From the NCBI GenBank assembly GCA_028866355.1, contig JAGWIH010000001.1, positions 1 through 47,072 of the forward strand: DNA of 47,072 nucleotides, written 5' to 3'. Below are positions 24,074 to 33,582 of the stretch, piece after piece. The notes under the pieces are model-generated. The model made no database searches. It was not told the origin of the DNA and saw nothing but the letters and a program-made list of their open reading frames with translations. The position numbers were made by a program, and so were the translations under genes. The stretch comes from Alphaproteobacteria bacterium (GTDB lineage Bacteria > Pseudomonadota > Alphaproteobacteria > ATCC43930 > CGMCC-115725). Positions within the stretch are counted from its first letter, which is position 1. Every line of letters starts with the position of its first letter.

Positions 24074-26530
24074 GTGGCGGCGGCGCCCGCGATCCTGTTG
24101 ATCACCCAATATTACCGGCCGGAGCTCGTCGGCTCCGGCCCCTATTGCGGTGAGCTCGCGGAATGGCTCCAGGCCGCGGGCAGCTCAGTGACGGTCGTCG
24201 CCGGCCTGCCGCACTATCCCGGTCATAGCGTGTTTCCGGCCTATCGTCGCAAACCGCCCCGGCGCGAGACGGTTGCGGGCGTCGATGTCGTTCGCCTGCG
24301 CCATTGGATTCCCCGTCGCTCGTCGGCGGCGCTGCGCATTTTGAGCGAGGCGCATTTCCTGCTCGTCGGCTGCTGGGCTCTGCTGACTGGGCGCATCCCG
24401 CGCCAGCCGGTTGTGATTTCGCTCTGCCCCTCCATCCTCACGGTCGTGCTTGGCGCGATCGCGCGGCGCGGCGGGCGGCATATCGCCGTCGTCCACGACA
24501 TCCAGTCGGGCTTGGCGCGGGGCCTGGGCATGGTCGGGAGCCGCTTGTTGGTTACAGCGATGCGCTGGTGCGAGCGCATAGCGCTCAACCATACCGATGT
24601 CGTCGTCGTCCTCGATCCGGCGATGCGTGACGAGCTGCGGCTCAACGGTGTCGTCGTGCCGATCGAGGTGATGCCGATCTGGGTCGATACCGAGCGGCTG
24701 CTGCAGGCGCCGCAGCCGCGCCGCGCCGCGCCGGTGTTGCTTTACAGCGGCAATTTCGGCCGCAAGCAGGGGCTGCACCAGCTTATCGCGCTGGCTGAAC
24801 GATTGCAGCACGAGCGACCCGCGCTCACGCTCGTCCTCCGCGGCGAAGGCGGCATGCGCGACGCGGTCGCCGCTTCGATTGCCGCCGCCGGTTTGACCAA
24901 CGTCCGGCTCGCAGGATTGCTGCCGGCCGAACGGCTAGCCGAAAGTTTGGCCGATGCCGATATCCATCTGGTACCGCAGGACCCGGACGCCGCCGTATTC
25001 GCCGTGCCGAGCAAGGTCTTCAACATCATGGCGGTCGGCCGGCCGTTCGTCGCCACGGCGCGGCCCGGCAGCCCGCTGTGGCGAATGATGGAAGCGAGCG
25101 GCGCCTTTCTCTGCACGCCGCCGAACGACGCGCGCGCGTTTGCCGAAGCGGTTTTACGCCTGGTCGACGATCCGGCGTTCGCCGTCGAGCTCGGCGACCG
25201 TGGTCGACAATTCGTCAACCGGACGTGCGCCAAAGCGCTCGTCCTCGGTCGGTTTGTGGCCTTGGCGCGCACATGCGCCGAACCCGTCCGGCCGTCGCCG
25301 CGCCACGTGCTGATCTTCGAGCCGGATAGCGACGGCCATCCGCACGAATGGCTTTGTCATCTAATCGATTTTGCACGTCGGGCGCCGCCCGCACCGCTCA
25401 TCTCGTTCGTCGTGTCGCCGTCGCTCTATCGCGATCTTGCGGCCCGGCTCGATGCGGCGCCGGCGGCGGGCATTCGCATTTTGCCGTTGTCTCCGGCGGC
25501 GGCGCGGTTGTGTACGAACCGCGCCTTGGTCGTCAACGGTTTCGCGCGCTGGTGGTTCATGCGCCGATTCCTCGCGCGCACGGGCGCCCAGACCGGACAA
25601 TTCCTTTCACTCGATCTGCTGTCGCTGCCGTTGGCGCTTCGACTTGGCGCCGGAAGTGGCCGGCGCGTCGGCGGCATCCTGTTCCGGCCGTCGGTGCACT
25701 ACCGGCTGCTCGGTGCCTATCGCCCGTGCCGCCGCGAGCGGCTACGCGACCTGCGCAAGGCGGCGCTCTATCGCCTGATGTTGCCCAACCGCGCACTCGG
25801 CAGCGTGCTCACGCTGGACCCATTCTTTCCGCGCCACGCGGCGCGGTTCTATCGCGCCGGCAGTAAAGTGCGGGCGGTTCCCGATCCGGTTTATCCGCTG
25901 CCGCTGGGCATCGACGGTGACAATGCCTTGGCCGACTCGTTGCCGCCGGGCCGTGTCGCGTTGCTTTTGTTCGGGCATCTGACCGAGCGCAAGGGGACGC
26001 TGACCCTCCTCGAATCGCTGCGGCTGATTCCCGAATACATCGCGGCGCGCCTAACTGTCATCCTCGCCGGCAAAATCGACTCTGCGATCGCCAATCGTGT
26101 CGCGACGTTGCGTCAGCAGCTCGAGATTTTCCAGCCGGACCTGATGCTCACGCTCGTCGATCGCCACTTGTCGACCGGCGAAATCGGCGCGTTGGTGGCG
26201 CGCGTGGACGTTGTCTTGGCGCCCTACCAACGCTTCGTCGGCTCGAGTGGTGTGCTGCTTTGGGCGGCGCGGGCCGGCAAGCCGCTGCTCACCCAGGATT
26301 TCGGCCTGATCGGCCCACTGGTACGCCGCTATCGGCTGGGGTTGGCGGTGGATTCTGACCGGCAGGAGGCGCTCGCCGCCGGCATCGTCCGCATCGTCCA
26401 GGAAGGACCAGGCCGCTTCATCGATCCGCAGCAGGCGCATCGCTTCGTCGCCCGCAACACGCCGGAACGTTTCGCCGCCTTGGTCTTCGGCAGCGCCGCC
26501 GAAGCGAGCTCGATCTCGGCGCGGTCCTAG
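24074..26530 (+). CDS. Bifunctional glycosyltransferase: two GT-B domains fused (WcaI-like GT4 + second GT4-like)
   Basis: An 818-residue protein with two complete glycosyltransferase halves. Residues 1 to ~405 are a WcaI-like GT4: LLITQYYRPELVGSGPYCGELAEW, PHYPGHSVFPAYR, and the donor-domain LLYSGNFGRKQGLHQL and AVFAVPSKVFNIMAVGRPFV. From ~411 a new acceptor domain begins (HVLIFEPDSDGHPHEW), with donor-domain blocks LLLFGHLTERKGTLTLLESL, VVLAPYQRFVGSSGVLLWA and AGKPLLTQDFGLIG. I chose GTG at 24074, 4 bases after the wzc stop; the frame upstream is antisense-like overlap with wzc. The fusion would add two successive sugars. No stop or frameshift separates the halves. Confidence 0.85.
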   Translation: MAAAPAILLITQYYRPELVGSGPYCGELAEWLQAAGSSVTVVAGLPHYPGHSVFPAYRRKPPRRETVAGVDVVRLRHWIPRRSSAALRILSEAHFLLVGCWALLTGRIPRQPVVISLCPSILTVVLGAIARRGGRHIAVVHDIQSGLARGLGMVGSRLLVTAMRWCERIALNHTDVVVVLDPAMRDELRLNGVVVPIEVMPIWVDTERLLQAPQPRRAAPVLLYSGNFGRKQGLHQLIALAERLQHERPALTLVLRGEGGMRDAVAASIAAAGLTNVRLAGLLPAERLAESLADADIHLVPQDPDAAVFAVPSKVFNIMAVGRPFVATARPGSPLWRMMEASGAFLCTPPNDARAFAEAVLRLVDDPAFAVELGDRGRQFVNRTCAKALVLGRFVALARTCAEPVRPSPRHVLIFEPDSDGHPHEWLCHLIDFARRAPPAPLISFVVSPSLYRDLAARLDAAPAAGIRILPLSPAAARLCTNRALVVNGFARWWFMRRFLARTGAQTGQFLSLDLLSLPLALRLGAGSGRRVGGILFRPSVHYRLLGAYRPCRRERLRDLRKAALYRLMLPNRALGSVLTLDPFFPRHAARFYRAGSKVRAVPDPVYPLPLGIDGDNALADSLPPGRVALLLFGHLTERKGTLTLLESLRLIPEYIAARLTVILAGKIDSAIANRVATLRQQLEIFQPDLMLTLVDRHLSTGEIGALVARVDVVLAPYQRFVGSSGVLLWAARAGKPLLTQDFGLIGPLVRRYRLGLAVDSDRQEALAAGIVRIVQEGPGRFIDPQQAHRFVARNTPERFAALVFGSAAEASSISARS

Positions 26531-26692
26531 GAAAGTCACAACGGCACTCAACAAAATCACACCTCTGGCCGTCGGCGCGCGGCGAGAATCCATGGCTAAC
26601 TTCAATAAGACCGCCCTTTGAGCGGCTGCTGCGCGTGGCGGGAGGGATCGACGAAGAAGACCACGGGGCGAATTTAGTTTGGAGCGGTGTGT

Positions 26693-28192
26693 ATGCCTGG
26701 TGACCCCGAACCGTTGCGTCACGATGACGTCTCACGCGGTCCAGTCAGTGATACGGTAGCGAAAACGCGCCATACCGGGTCGCCACCGGTCTCGGTGCGG
26801 ATCACCGCTGCCGTTGTCGCCGCCGGCGACCTCGCGATCATTTTTGGCGCCGGGCTGTTCGCACTCTATTGGCTTTCGAGGCACGTTAACGTCGACGCCC
26901 AGCTGTTCCGCATTCTCGCGGTTGTCGGCACGGTTCTATTCGTCAATCTGGTTCAGGTTTTCGGCGGCTATCAATTCGGAAATCTGGCACGTGCGCAGAT
27001 GATGGCGTTGGCGCAGGCGCTTATTGCTTGGCTGGCGACGATCGGCGCGCTTTTTGTCGCTTTGCGGGTGAGCGGTCTCAACACGTTCGCCACGCATGTC
27101 TGGCTGCTGTTGTGGCTCATCGTCGGCTCGGCCGGTTTGGCGGCGGTCCGGACAGCATTCTCGGGACGAGTCCGAATCTGGCAGCGAGCCGGACGGATGC
27201 GTCGCCGGGTCGCGGTCGTCGGCGTCGGCCGGCTTGCCGAGCGGTTGCTGCATCACTGCGCGGCCGTTGCGGACCCCGAAATCGAGATCGTTGGCGTCTA
27301 TCGCGATCGACGCGACGCGCATGCGGCGGCGCATTGCGCCGGCCACACGGTCGCCGGCGACATCGACCGGCTGATCGCCGATATTCGCGACGGCGGAATC
27401 GACATGGTGATCGTGGCGATGCCGGCCGCCGCAGATGTCCGGTTGGCCGAAACTATGAGCAAATTGCGCTTGGTGCCGGTTGACGTACGTCTGTGCTCGG
27501 AATCGTTCGCGTTCGACGTCGGTCCTTGCCAAGTCAGCCAGATCGACGGTTTGACGATGTTCAACGTCATTGACCGGCCGGTGACCGATTGGAAATGGAT
27601 CGCGAAGGTGACCGAAGATCGCGTCCTGGCGGCTTTGATCTTGCTGTTGATCGCACCGTTACTGGCGTTGATCGCGGTCGCGATCAAGCTCGACAGTGCC
27701 GGCCCGGTGTTCTTCCGGCAGAAGCGCTATGGGTTCAATCGTGAACTCATCGAAGTGCTGAAATTCCGCACGATGTATCATCATGCGCGTGATCCAAACG
27801 CCGAAAAGCTGACGACTCGCGACGATCCGCGCGTGACGCGCATCGGTTCGTTCCTCCGGCGGACGACGCTCGACGAACTGCCGCAGTTCATCAACGTGCT
27901 GCGCGGCGAGATGTCGATCGTCGGGCCGCGGCCGCATGCGATCTCCGCCAAGGCCGGCGGCGTGCTGTACCACGACGCAGTGCGTTACTACGACGCGCGA
28001 CATCGAATGAAACCGGGCATCACCGGCTGGGCACAAATCAACGGATGGCGCGGCGAAACCCAGACTGTCGAGCAGATTCAGCGGCGCGTCGAATACGACC
28101 TTTATTACATCGAGCACTGGTCGATCCTGCTCGATCTCAAGATCATCCTCCGTACCATCATGGTGGGGTTCACCGATGCACGTGCGTATTGA
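26693..28192 (+). CDS. Undecaprenyl-phosphate sugar phosphotransferase (WcaJ/GumD/ExoY family)
   Basis: A 499-residue polyisoprenyl-phosphate hexose-1-phosphate transferase that starts repeat-unit synthesis by loading the first sugar phosphate, usually glucose, onto undecaprenyl phosphate. Four to five N-terminal membrane helices (about 40-160) are followed by a Rossmann-like domain (RRRVAVVGVGRLAERLL). After a further membrane helix comes the catalytic bacterial sugar transferase domain: FFRQKRYGFN, LKFRTMYHHA, TRDDPRVTRIGSFLRRTTLDELPQ-like, GEMSIVGPRPHA and MKPGITGWAQINGWRG. ATG at 26693 has GGAG 8 bases upstream; GTG at 26687 is an alternative. The 162-base gap before it contains AGTCAC and AATCACACC elements and may hold a promoter. 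Confidence 0.93.
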   Translation: MPGDPEPLRHDDVSRGPVSDTVAKTRHTGSPPVSVRITAAVVAAGDLAIIFGAGLFALYWLSRHVNVDAQLFRILAVVGTVLFVNLVQVFGGYQFGNLARAQMMALAQALIAWLATIGALFVALRVSGLNTFATHVWLLLWLIVGSAGLAAVRTAFSGRVRIWQRAGRMRRRVAVVGVGRLAERLLHHCAAVADPEIEIVGVYRDRRDAHAAAHCAGHTVAGDIDRLIADIRDGGIDMVIVAMPAAADVRLAETMSKLRLVPVDVRLCSESFAFDVGPCQVSQIDGLTMFNVIDRPVTDWKWIAKVTEDRVLAALILLLIAPLLALIAVAIKLDSAGPVFFRQKRYGFNRELIEVLKFRTMYHHARDPNAEKLTTRDDPRVTRIGSFLRRTTLDELPQFINVLRGEMSIVGPRPHAISAKAGGVLYHDAVRYYDARHRMKPGITGWAQINGWRGETQTVEQIQRRVEYDLYYIEHWSILLDLKIILRTIMVGFTDARAY

Positions 28193-28210
28193 CGGCAATT
28201 CGGCGGGTCC

Positions 28211-29398
28211 ATGCGGTGTCTCTGGCTAACGCTCGCGGATCCGACGCCGGCACATAACGGCCAATTTCTCTATTCCGGAGGACTGATCGACTCCGTTGCC
28301 GAAGCGGGCGCCGAAGTCGTCGTCGTCGGCCTCGCGCGCGCGGGGTCGGCGCGCCATGATGGTGCGCGCGATGGCCGCGTGCTCTGGCGTCTTGCCAATG
28401 ACGAGCCGCTTTCTCACCGCGCGAGTCTGGTTTCGCCGCTACCTAATATGGCCAAGCGGTGCACCACGCCGACGATGCGCCGTCTGCTCGACGAGGTGCT
28501 GGCCAACAGTACGTTCGATATCGTGGTGTTCGATGGTATTTCGGCCGGATGGGCCCTGCGGCGCGTGCTGAAACGGTGGTCGCGCCGCGCCGACCGGCCA
28601 AAGATCGTTTACGTTTCGCACAATCACGAAAGCAGCTTGCGGCAGGGGTTGGCGGAAAATCATCCGCGCTTTCTCAAGCGGCAGGGTTTGAAGTTCGATG
28701 CACGCAAAGTCTCCCGGCTCGAGCATGCGCTGGTGGCTGAATCGGACCTAATCACGGCGATCACGCCCGAAGACGGTGCACTCTATGGCCGTGAATGGCC
28801 GCATAAATTGATCGAGGTTCTAACGCCCGGCTATCGCGGCCGGGCGCTTCCTGAGCGTCGGATCACGCCCGATCTGCCGCGTCGCGCCGTGGTCGTCGGT
28901 AGCTTCGACTGGATTGCCAAGCGGCTCAACATCGCGGAATTCATCCGGGTCGCCGACCCGATCTTCGCGGCGAACGGCGTCGAGCTCGAGATCGTCGGCA
29001 GCGGCGATCCGGCGTTTTTCGATCAAATCCGGAAATCGTTGGTCGCCACGCACTTCACCGGAACGGTCGAACGGATCGACCGTTACATGGAGTCCGCGCG
29101 GATCGCCATCGTGCCCGAGCGCAGCGGCGGCGGCTTCAAGCTGAAGGTGCTGGAATACATCTTCAACCGGACGCCGATCTTTGCCCTTGAGGGTTCGGTC
29201 GCCGGCGTGCCGCTGGAGCACAACGATAGCATTCAGCTCTATCCGGACCAGCAGGCGCTTGCGCTCGGCGTTTGGCGCGCGATCGACGATCTGGGACGCC
29301 TCAACCGTTTGCAGAACAGGGCCTTTGAGCGATGTCGCGACTCCTTCGACTGGCCGAGCCGGGGCCGGCATTTCCTGGCGGCGGTGTCGGCCCTGTGA
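28211..29398 (+). CDS. Glycosyltransferase (GT4-like)
   Basis: A 395-residue GT-B protein. The N-terminal domain starts RCLWLTLADPTPAHNGQFLY with the GT4-like nucleotide-independent loop. VVFDGISAGWALR and KIVYVSHNHESSLRQG lie in the acceptor domain. The donor domain has RRAVVVGSFDWIAKRLNIAEF and a variant PERSGGGFKLKVLEYIFNRTPIFAL in place of the usual E-x7-E stretch (Glu of VLEY is the probable second Glu). It lies 18 bases after the wcaJ-like gene and overlaps the polymerase gene by 4 bases (GTGA), so it belongs to the plus-strand operon. The sugar specificity is unknown. Confidence 0.85.
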   Translation: MRCLWLTLADPTPAHNGQFLYSGGLIDSVAEAGAEVVVVGLARAGSARHDGARDGRVLWRLANDEPLSHRASLVSPLPNMAKRCTTPTMRRLLDEVLANSTFDIVVFDGISAGWALRRVLKRWSRRADRPKIVYVSHNHESSLRQGLAENHPRFLKRQGLKFDARKVSRLEHALVAESDLITAITPEDGALYGREWPHKLIEVLTPGYRGRALPERRITPDLPRRAVVVGSFDWIAKRLNIAEFIRVADPIFAANGVELEIVGSGDPAFFDQIRKSLVATHFTGTVERIDRYMESARIAIVPERSGGGFKLKVLEYIFNRTPIFALEGSVAGVPLEHNDSIQLYPDQQALALGVWRAIDDLGRLNRLQNRAFERCRDSFDWPSRGRHFLAAVSAL

Positions 29399-30780
29399 CC
29401 GCCGGCCGGCTCGGGCCGGCCGATCCGCGTCTCGGGATCACCGACATGTTGCTCCTGATCATTTTTATGATCGGGATATACACCGGCTACACAATCCAGA
29501 TCAGCACGCGGATTCCGTTTCCGTCAGCGCCGTCCGGTATTGCCGGCCTGTTTTTGCTGTGGCGCCGCCGTGACGACATCCAGCCGGCACAATTGGGTGC
29601 CCTGCTTTTCGTCATTTTGCTCTACGTCGGCTCGATCCTTTCGGCGACCGACATTGCCCATCTCGGCAAGCGGTTTACCGGGCTGATTCAGATCACGTAT
29701 TCGCTGATCATCGGCTATGCGCTGTTTCTCACTGTCCTGCGCGCCGACCGGAACCAGATCGCGCATCTGTTTCTCGGCTTCTGCGTCGTTATCCTGATCG
29801 GCTGCTTGCTGGAGGATTATACTGGTCTGCGGGCGGTCAGCGACGCGTTCCGCCACACGGTTTATAAAGCAGTCGACGTCTATGATGCCGATCTGCGCGA
29901 CCAGATTCTGTATGGCCGCATCCGGCCCAAGCTTTTCACCAGCGAACCATCGGCCGTCACCTTCGCCTACACGCTGTTCAGCTTCGCCTGGCTGATGACG
30001 ACACGAACGCGCTTTGCACCGCTCAAATATCTGATCCTTATGTCATTGGGCATCGTCGTCATGCCCGGTCCGACGTTGCTGCTGATGATTCCACTGCTGG
30101 TTCCTTATCAGCTTTTGCGTGCGCGATCGTGGTCGCCGGCGTTCGTTCGTATGATTTTGGTCTTGGTTTTCGCGGCTGTCGCACTCTTCGCATTCTACAT
30201 TCTCGGCCATTCGGTTTTTTCGACACGCATGCGCGACATCGCCCAGGGCCAAGACGCGAGCTTCTTCTATCGCGTCACCGGCCCGGCGCTGGTTGCGCGC
30301 AATGTCATGTTGCATTACCCCTTCGCCGGCGCCGGTCTGACGGGCGAGACGTTCATCGCCAACGAGGTCGCCAACGTTTACATGCGCTCGGCGGCGTTTT
30401 CCTCGGCATGGGACATTTCCGACACCGCCAGCGTGCTCACCAACTATTTTTGGCTGCACTGGATCTATCTCGGCTTCGTCTGGGGCGTGATCGTCCTGCT
30501 CGGACTCACCCTGTGGCTCAAAATGTTGCGCGTGCCCAGCGTGCCGTTCTGTTGGATGGTGTGGGCGGTGCTTGGGCAGGCGTCGGGCGCCTATGTCGGA
30601 CCAAAAACCTGGACGGTTCTGCTGCTGAGCGGCGCGTGCGCGATCCTTGCCGATCGTGACTGGGTGCGCGCGACGTTGGTCCCGAGGTTTCCCTATCCGC
30701 GTCCCTACCTACGATCGGACAAACGCCGGCGACGGGCGCCGTTGTTGCCGCAACCGCAATGGCGCCACCATGGAGCCTGA
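29395..30780 (+). CDS. O-antigen ligase/polymerase-like membrane protein (Wzy candidate)
   Basis: A 461-residue integral membrane protein with about 10-11 predicted helices (for example MLLLIIFMIGIYTGYTIQI, LGALLFVILLYVGSIL, MILVLVFAAVALFAFYIL). It has a large central periplasmic loop containing LYGRIRPKLFTSEPSAVTFAY and a second loop around HYPFAGAGLTGETFIANE. The RPxLFTSEPS loop and the layout match Wzy/O-antigen ligase-type proteins, which join undecaprenyl-linked repeat units in the periplasm. I chose GTG at 29395 because it overlaps the previous stop as GTGA and removes a non-hydrophobic extension. It is the only polymerase candidate in the locus although two flippases are present. Confidence 0.82.
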   Translation: MTAGRLGPADPRLGITDMLLLIIFMIGIYTGYTIQISTRIPFPSAPSGIAGLFLLWRRRDDIQPAQLGALLFVILLYVGSILSATDIAHLGKRFTGLIQITYSLIIGYALFLTVLRADRNQIAHLFLGFCVVILIGCLLEDYTGLRAVSDAFRHTVYKAVDVYDADLRDQILYGRIRPKLFTSEPSAVTFAYTLFSFAWLMTTRTRFAPLKYLILMSLGIVVMPGPTLLLMIPLLVPYQLLRARSWSPAFVRMILVLVFAAVALFAFYILGHSVFSTRMRDIAQGQDASFFYRVTGPALVARNVMLHYPFAGAGLTGETFIANEVANVYMRSAAFSSAWDISDTASVLTNYFWLHWIYLGFVWGVIVLLGLTLWLKMLRVPSVPFCWMVWAVLGQASGAYVGPKTWTVLLLSGACAILADRDWVRATLVPRFPYPRPYLRSDKRRRRAPLLPQPQWRHHGA

Positions 30781-30781
30781 G

Positions 30782-32026
30782 ATGGAATTCGGCCGCCGCG
30801 CCTTGCTCGGAACCGGCGCGGCATTGGGGCTTGCCGCGGCGACGCACCCGGCCGCGGCCGCGCCGCCCAGCCGGGTGCTGAATGCAGCCGATTTCGGTGC
30901 CGTCGGCGACGGCCGCGCCGACGATACGGCCGCTCTGCAAAAGGCGCTCGACCGCACGTTCGCCGGCGGTGGCACGGTATTGATGCTGCCGCCCGGCACC
31001 TATCGTGTGACGCGCACACTCCGCATCGCGTTCGATCCGGGCAGCACCGGCAATCTCGGCCGCCGGAGCGGCATCATCGGCCATGGCGCGCGCCTCGATT
31101 CCGAGATCGCCGACGGCGGTAACGTGATCGAGCTGTTGTGCCGCGCCACCGTCCGTTTCGTGGTGATCGAGGGTCTCGACATTCTCGGCAAGGGCCGCGA
31201 GCGCCACGGCATATACGTCGAATGCGACGGCGGCGGTATTTATTTCTACAATTTCTGTTTGCGCGACGTGAACGTGCAGGGCTGCGGTGGCGACGGCGTG
31301 CGGCTGGTCGGCAACGTATTCGAAGGTCAGATCGTCAATACTTATCTCCGCAGCAACAAAGGCTGCGGTGCGACGTTCGCGCACGGCACGCATGGCGGCA
31401 TTCTCTCCGCCCTGCACGTGTTTGGTTGCGTCTTCGGTCAGAACGGCGAACACGGCGCGGCGTTGGCTCGCAACTGTTATGACATCGCCTTCCACGGCTG
31501 CTACTTTCTGCTCAACAACCAATTCGGCCTGCTCGCTGGCAATGGTTGCACGCTGCTGTCGAATTGCGGTTTTGAAAACAATCACGCCGCCGCCGCGGAT
31601 TTCGCGGGGGGCGGTTACGGCATCCGTCTCAACAATTTCGGCACGCTGGTCGGTTGCACGGCCTATTCGGTGTTTCATCAAACCGGCTTGATTCAGGCGT
31701 TCGTTGCCGGTCGGCTGAATATGATGGGTTGCACCGGCAGCGGCGGCAGCAAAGCGGCGGGTGCCGGGCTAGCGCGGATCGGCGGTTCGCAAGCCGGTCG
31801 TGCGACGCTGATCGGTTGCGCGGGCGCCGTCCAGTACGACAACAACTTCGATGCGCTTGAGGTCGGCGGTCCGGACGGCGGGGTGCGCTTCGGCGCACAT
31901 TGGCAAAGCCGCGATCTGCCGCAGCTTGGCGACTATCGCCTTTGGGTCGATCGCAACGGCCGGCTGCGCATCAAGAACGGTGCGCCCAAAGACGACGATG
32001 ATGGCGCACCGGTTGGTGCGACCTAG
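30782..32026 (+). CDS. Exported right-handed beta-helix protein, pectate-lyase-3/polysaccharide lyase-like
   Basis: A 414-residue protein with a Tat-type signal: MEFGRRALLGTGAALGLAAA carries the twin arginine and a hydrophobic core, with a cleavable AAAA site. The mature start DFGAVGDGRADDTAALQKAL is the N-terminal signature of the pectate-lyase-3/GH28-like beta-helix family. Later turns are rich in Gly, Asn and short beta strands (for example GCTGSGGS, LIGCAGAVQYDNN). ATG at 30782 has GGAG 6 bases upstream. Being last in the polymerase operon, it is probably a lyase, hydrolase or epimerase acting on the nascent polymer in the periplasm or outside. The catalytic residues cannot be assigned by eye. 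Its stop overlaps the convergent wzx stop by 4 bases. Confidence 0.8.
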   Translation: MEFGRRALLGTGAALGLAAATHPAAAAPPSRVLNAADFGAVGDGRADDTAALQKALDRTFAGGGTVLMLPPGTYRVTRTLRIAFDPGSTGNLGRRSGIIGHGARLDSEIADGGNVIELLCRATVRFVVIEGLDILGKGRERHGIYVECDGGGIYFYNFCLRDVNVQGCGGDGVRLVGNVFEGQIVNTYLRSNKGCGATFAHGTHGGILSALHVFGCVFGQNGEHGAALARNCYDIAFHGCYFLLNNQFGLLAGNGCTLLSNCGFENNHAAAADFAGGGYGIRLNNFGTLVGCTAYSVFHQTGLIQAFVAGRLNMMGCTGSGGSKAAGAGLARIGGSQAGRATLIGCAGAVQYDNNFDALEVGGPDGGVRFGAHWQSRDLPQLGDYRLWVDRNGRLRIKNGAPKDDDDGAPVGAT

Positions 32027-33582
32027 GTTTTGAGCGCCGGCTGCTGCCGGCGCAACTCATGTACCAAACGTCCCAAGCCGTACAGCGCGCGGCGCGAGCG
32101 CGGCAGGATCGCATAAATCGCAGCGGCCGCCGCCGCGGCAGCCACGATCGCCAACAGCGCGCCCGGCAAGGCTGGGGTGGTAGCCCGCAGGACAAAACGG
32201 CGTAGCGCCACGATCGCGGCGCCGATCACCAGCGCGGCCGTTAGCGCGGGCACCAGCGCTGCCAACAAATCGCCGAGGCGCACCGGACCGCGTCGCGTCG
32301 CCAGCCACAGCCCGATCGGCAGGCGCAGGCCGAGGCCGACGATCGCCAGCGCCCCCGCCACGGCAACCGCGCCAGCGTGCAATCCGGCTACGACCGCCAG
32401 CACGCAAAGTGCCAGGTCCACCAACCCGGCGCGCACCATCTCGTATGGCCGGTTCTGGCTGAGATAGAGCAGGCCAGCGGCTTGCAACAACGGCAGGAAC
32501 GCCGCCGACGCCGCGAACCAAGCGACCAACGGCGCCGCGGCGGACCAACGCACACCGAACAGGATCCGAACGGCCCAATCGGCGGTCGCAGCCAGCAACG
32601 CCGCACTGGGCAGCACGACCATGGCCAAGTTTTCGAACAGCTCGTTGAATGCGCGGCGATAGCGCGCGTCTTGATGCGCGATGCGGCTCAGCGTCGGCAA
32701 GCCGACGGCGTATACCGGTACCGCCAGATTGTTGACCGGCGTCAACAGAAGTTTCGACGCGCGCTCGTAAAGGCCGAGCACGTCGGCGCCCCAGGCCCAG
32801 CCGATCAGGATCTGGTCGATGCTGCGGCTGACCGCTGCCGTTATGTTGACGCCGGTTACCGACAGGCCGAAGGCGAAGAGTTCGCGCACGCCAGCCGCGC
32901 GCCGCGGCCGCGCCGGCCGCCAGCGGCACAGCGACCAGCTGCCGATCAATGCGACCGCGGGTACGACCAGGCGTTGGACCACGAGGGCCCAATAACCGGC
33001 ACCCGACAACGCCAGGAGCACGGCAGCGATCAAGCCGGCGAGGTCGCCGCCGATATCGACGCAGATCGTTGCCGTGAAGCGCATCTGGCGGCGCAAGAGC
33101 GCCCAGTGCTGCACCGTCAGGCCGCTCATCAGGAAACTCAGCGCCAGCCAGCGCGTCACCGACGTCACTTCCGGCCGGTGATAAAAGTCGGCAATCAGGG
33201 GCGCCGCGAGGAAAAGCACCACTGCGATCGACGCGCCGACGGCGGCGTTGATCCAGAACAACGCCGATACCTGGGCATGGGTGACGCCGGTCTCGCGGAT
33301 CGTCGCCGCAGACAGGCCGAGCTCCTTGACGAATTCCAGCACCGCCGACAGCGCGGCGACCATGGCGATGAGACCGAAGGCGCCCGGCGGCAGCATCCGG
33401 ACCAGGACGACGACGGTGGCTAGCTGCAAGACCACCTTGCCCGCCTGTGCACCGAAGGTGACGGCGCCGCCGCGCACCGAACGACCGCGCAGGTCGGTCA
33501 GCAAATGGTCGGTGGCGAGCGCCTTGGCGGCGTCAGACGGCTTCAAGCTGTTGCCTGCGCACCGATCGACGGTGCTCGGCAT
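32023..33582 (-). CDS. Wzx-like polysaccharide flippase (MOP superfamily), copy 1
   Basis: A 519-residue protein with ~12-14 hydrophobic helices. The N-terminal DLRGRSVRGGAVTFGAQAGKVVLQ and the segments RMLPPGAFGLIAMVAALSAVLEFVKELGLSAATI and QHWALLRRQMRFTA are characteristic of WzxC/RfbX-type translocases that flip lipid-linked repeat units. It is paralogous to the flippase at 42077-43666 (same GRSVRGG, FGLxAMVA, LGLSAAT/FGLSAAT and RRQMRFTA blocks). ATG at 33582 overlaps fcl by 50 bases; TTG at 33546 is an alternative, and the shared TDHLxxD motif with copy 2 lies downstream of both. It is the last gene of a minus-strand operon after fcl. Confidence 0.88.
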   Translation of the reverse strand: MPSTVDRCAGNSLKPSDAAKALATDHLLTDLRGRSVRGGAVTFGAQAGKVVLQLATVVVLVRMLPPGAFGLIAMVAALSAVLEFVKELGLSAATIRETGVTHAQVSALFWINAAVGASIAVVLFLAAPLIADFYHRPEVTSVTRWLALSFLMSGLTVQHWALLRRQMRFTATICVDIGGDLAGLIAAVLLALSGAGYWALVVQRLVVPAVALIGSWSLCRWRPARPRRAAGVRELFAFGLSVTGVNITAAVSRSIDQILIGWAWGADVLGLYERASKLLLTPVNNLAVPVYAVGLPTLSRIAHQDARYRRAFNELFENLAMVVLPSAALLAATADWAVRILFGVRWSAAAPLVAWFAASAAFLPLLQAAGLLYLSQNRPYEMVRAGLVDLALCVLAVVAGLHAGAVAVAGALAIVGLGLRLPIGLWLATRRGPVRLGDLLAALVPALTAALVIGAAIVALRRFVLRATTPALPGALLAIVAAAAAAAAIYAILPRSRRALYGLGRLVHELRRQQPALKT

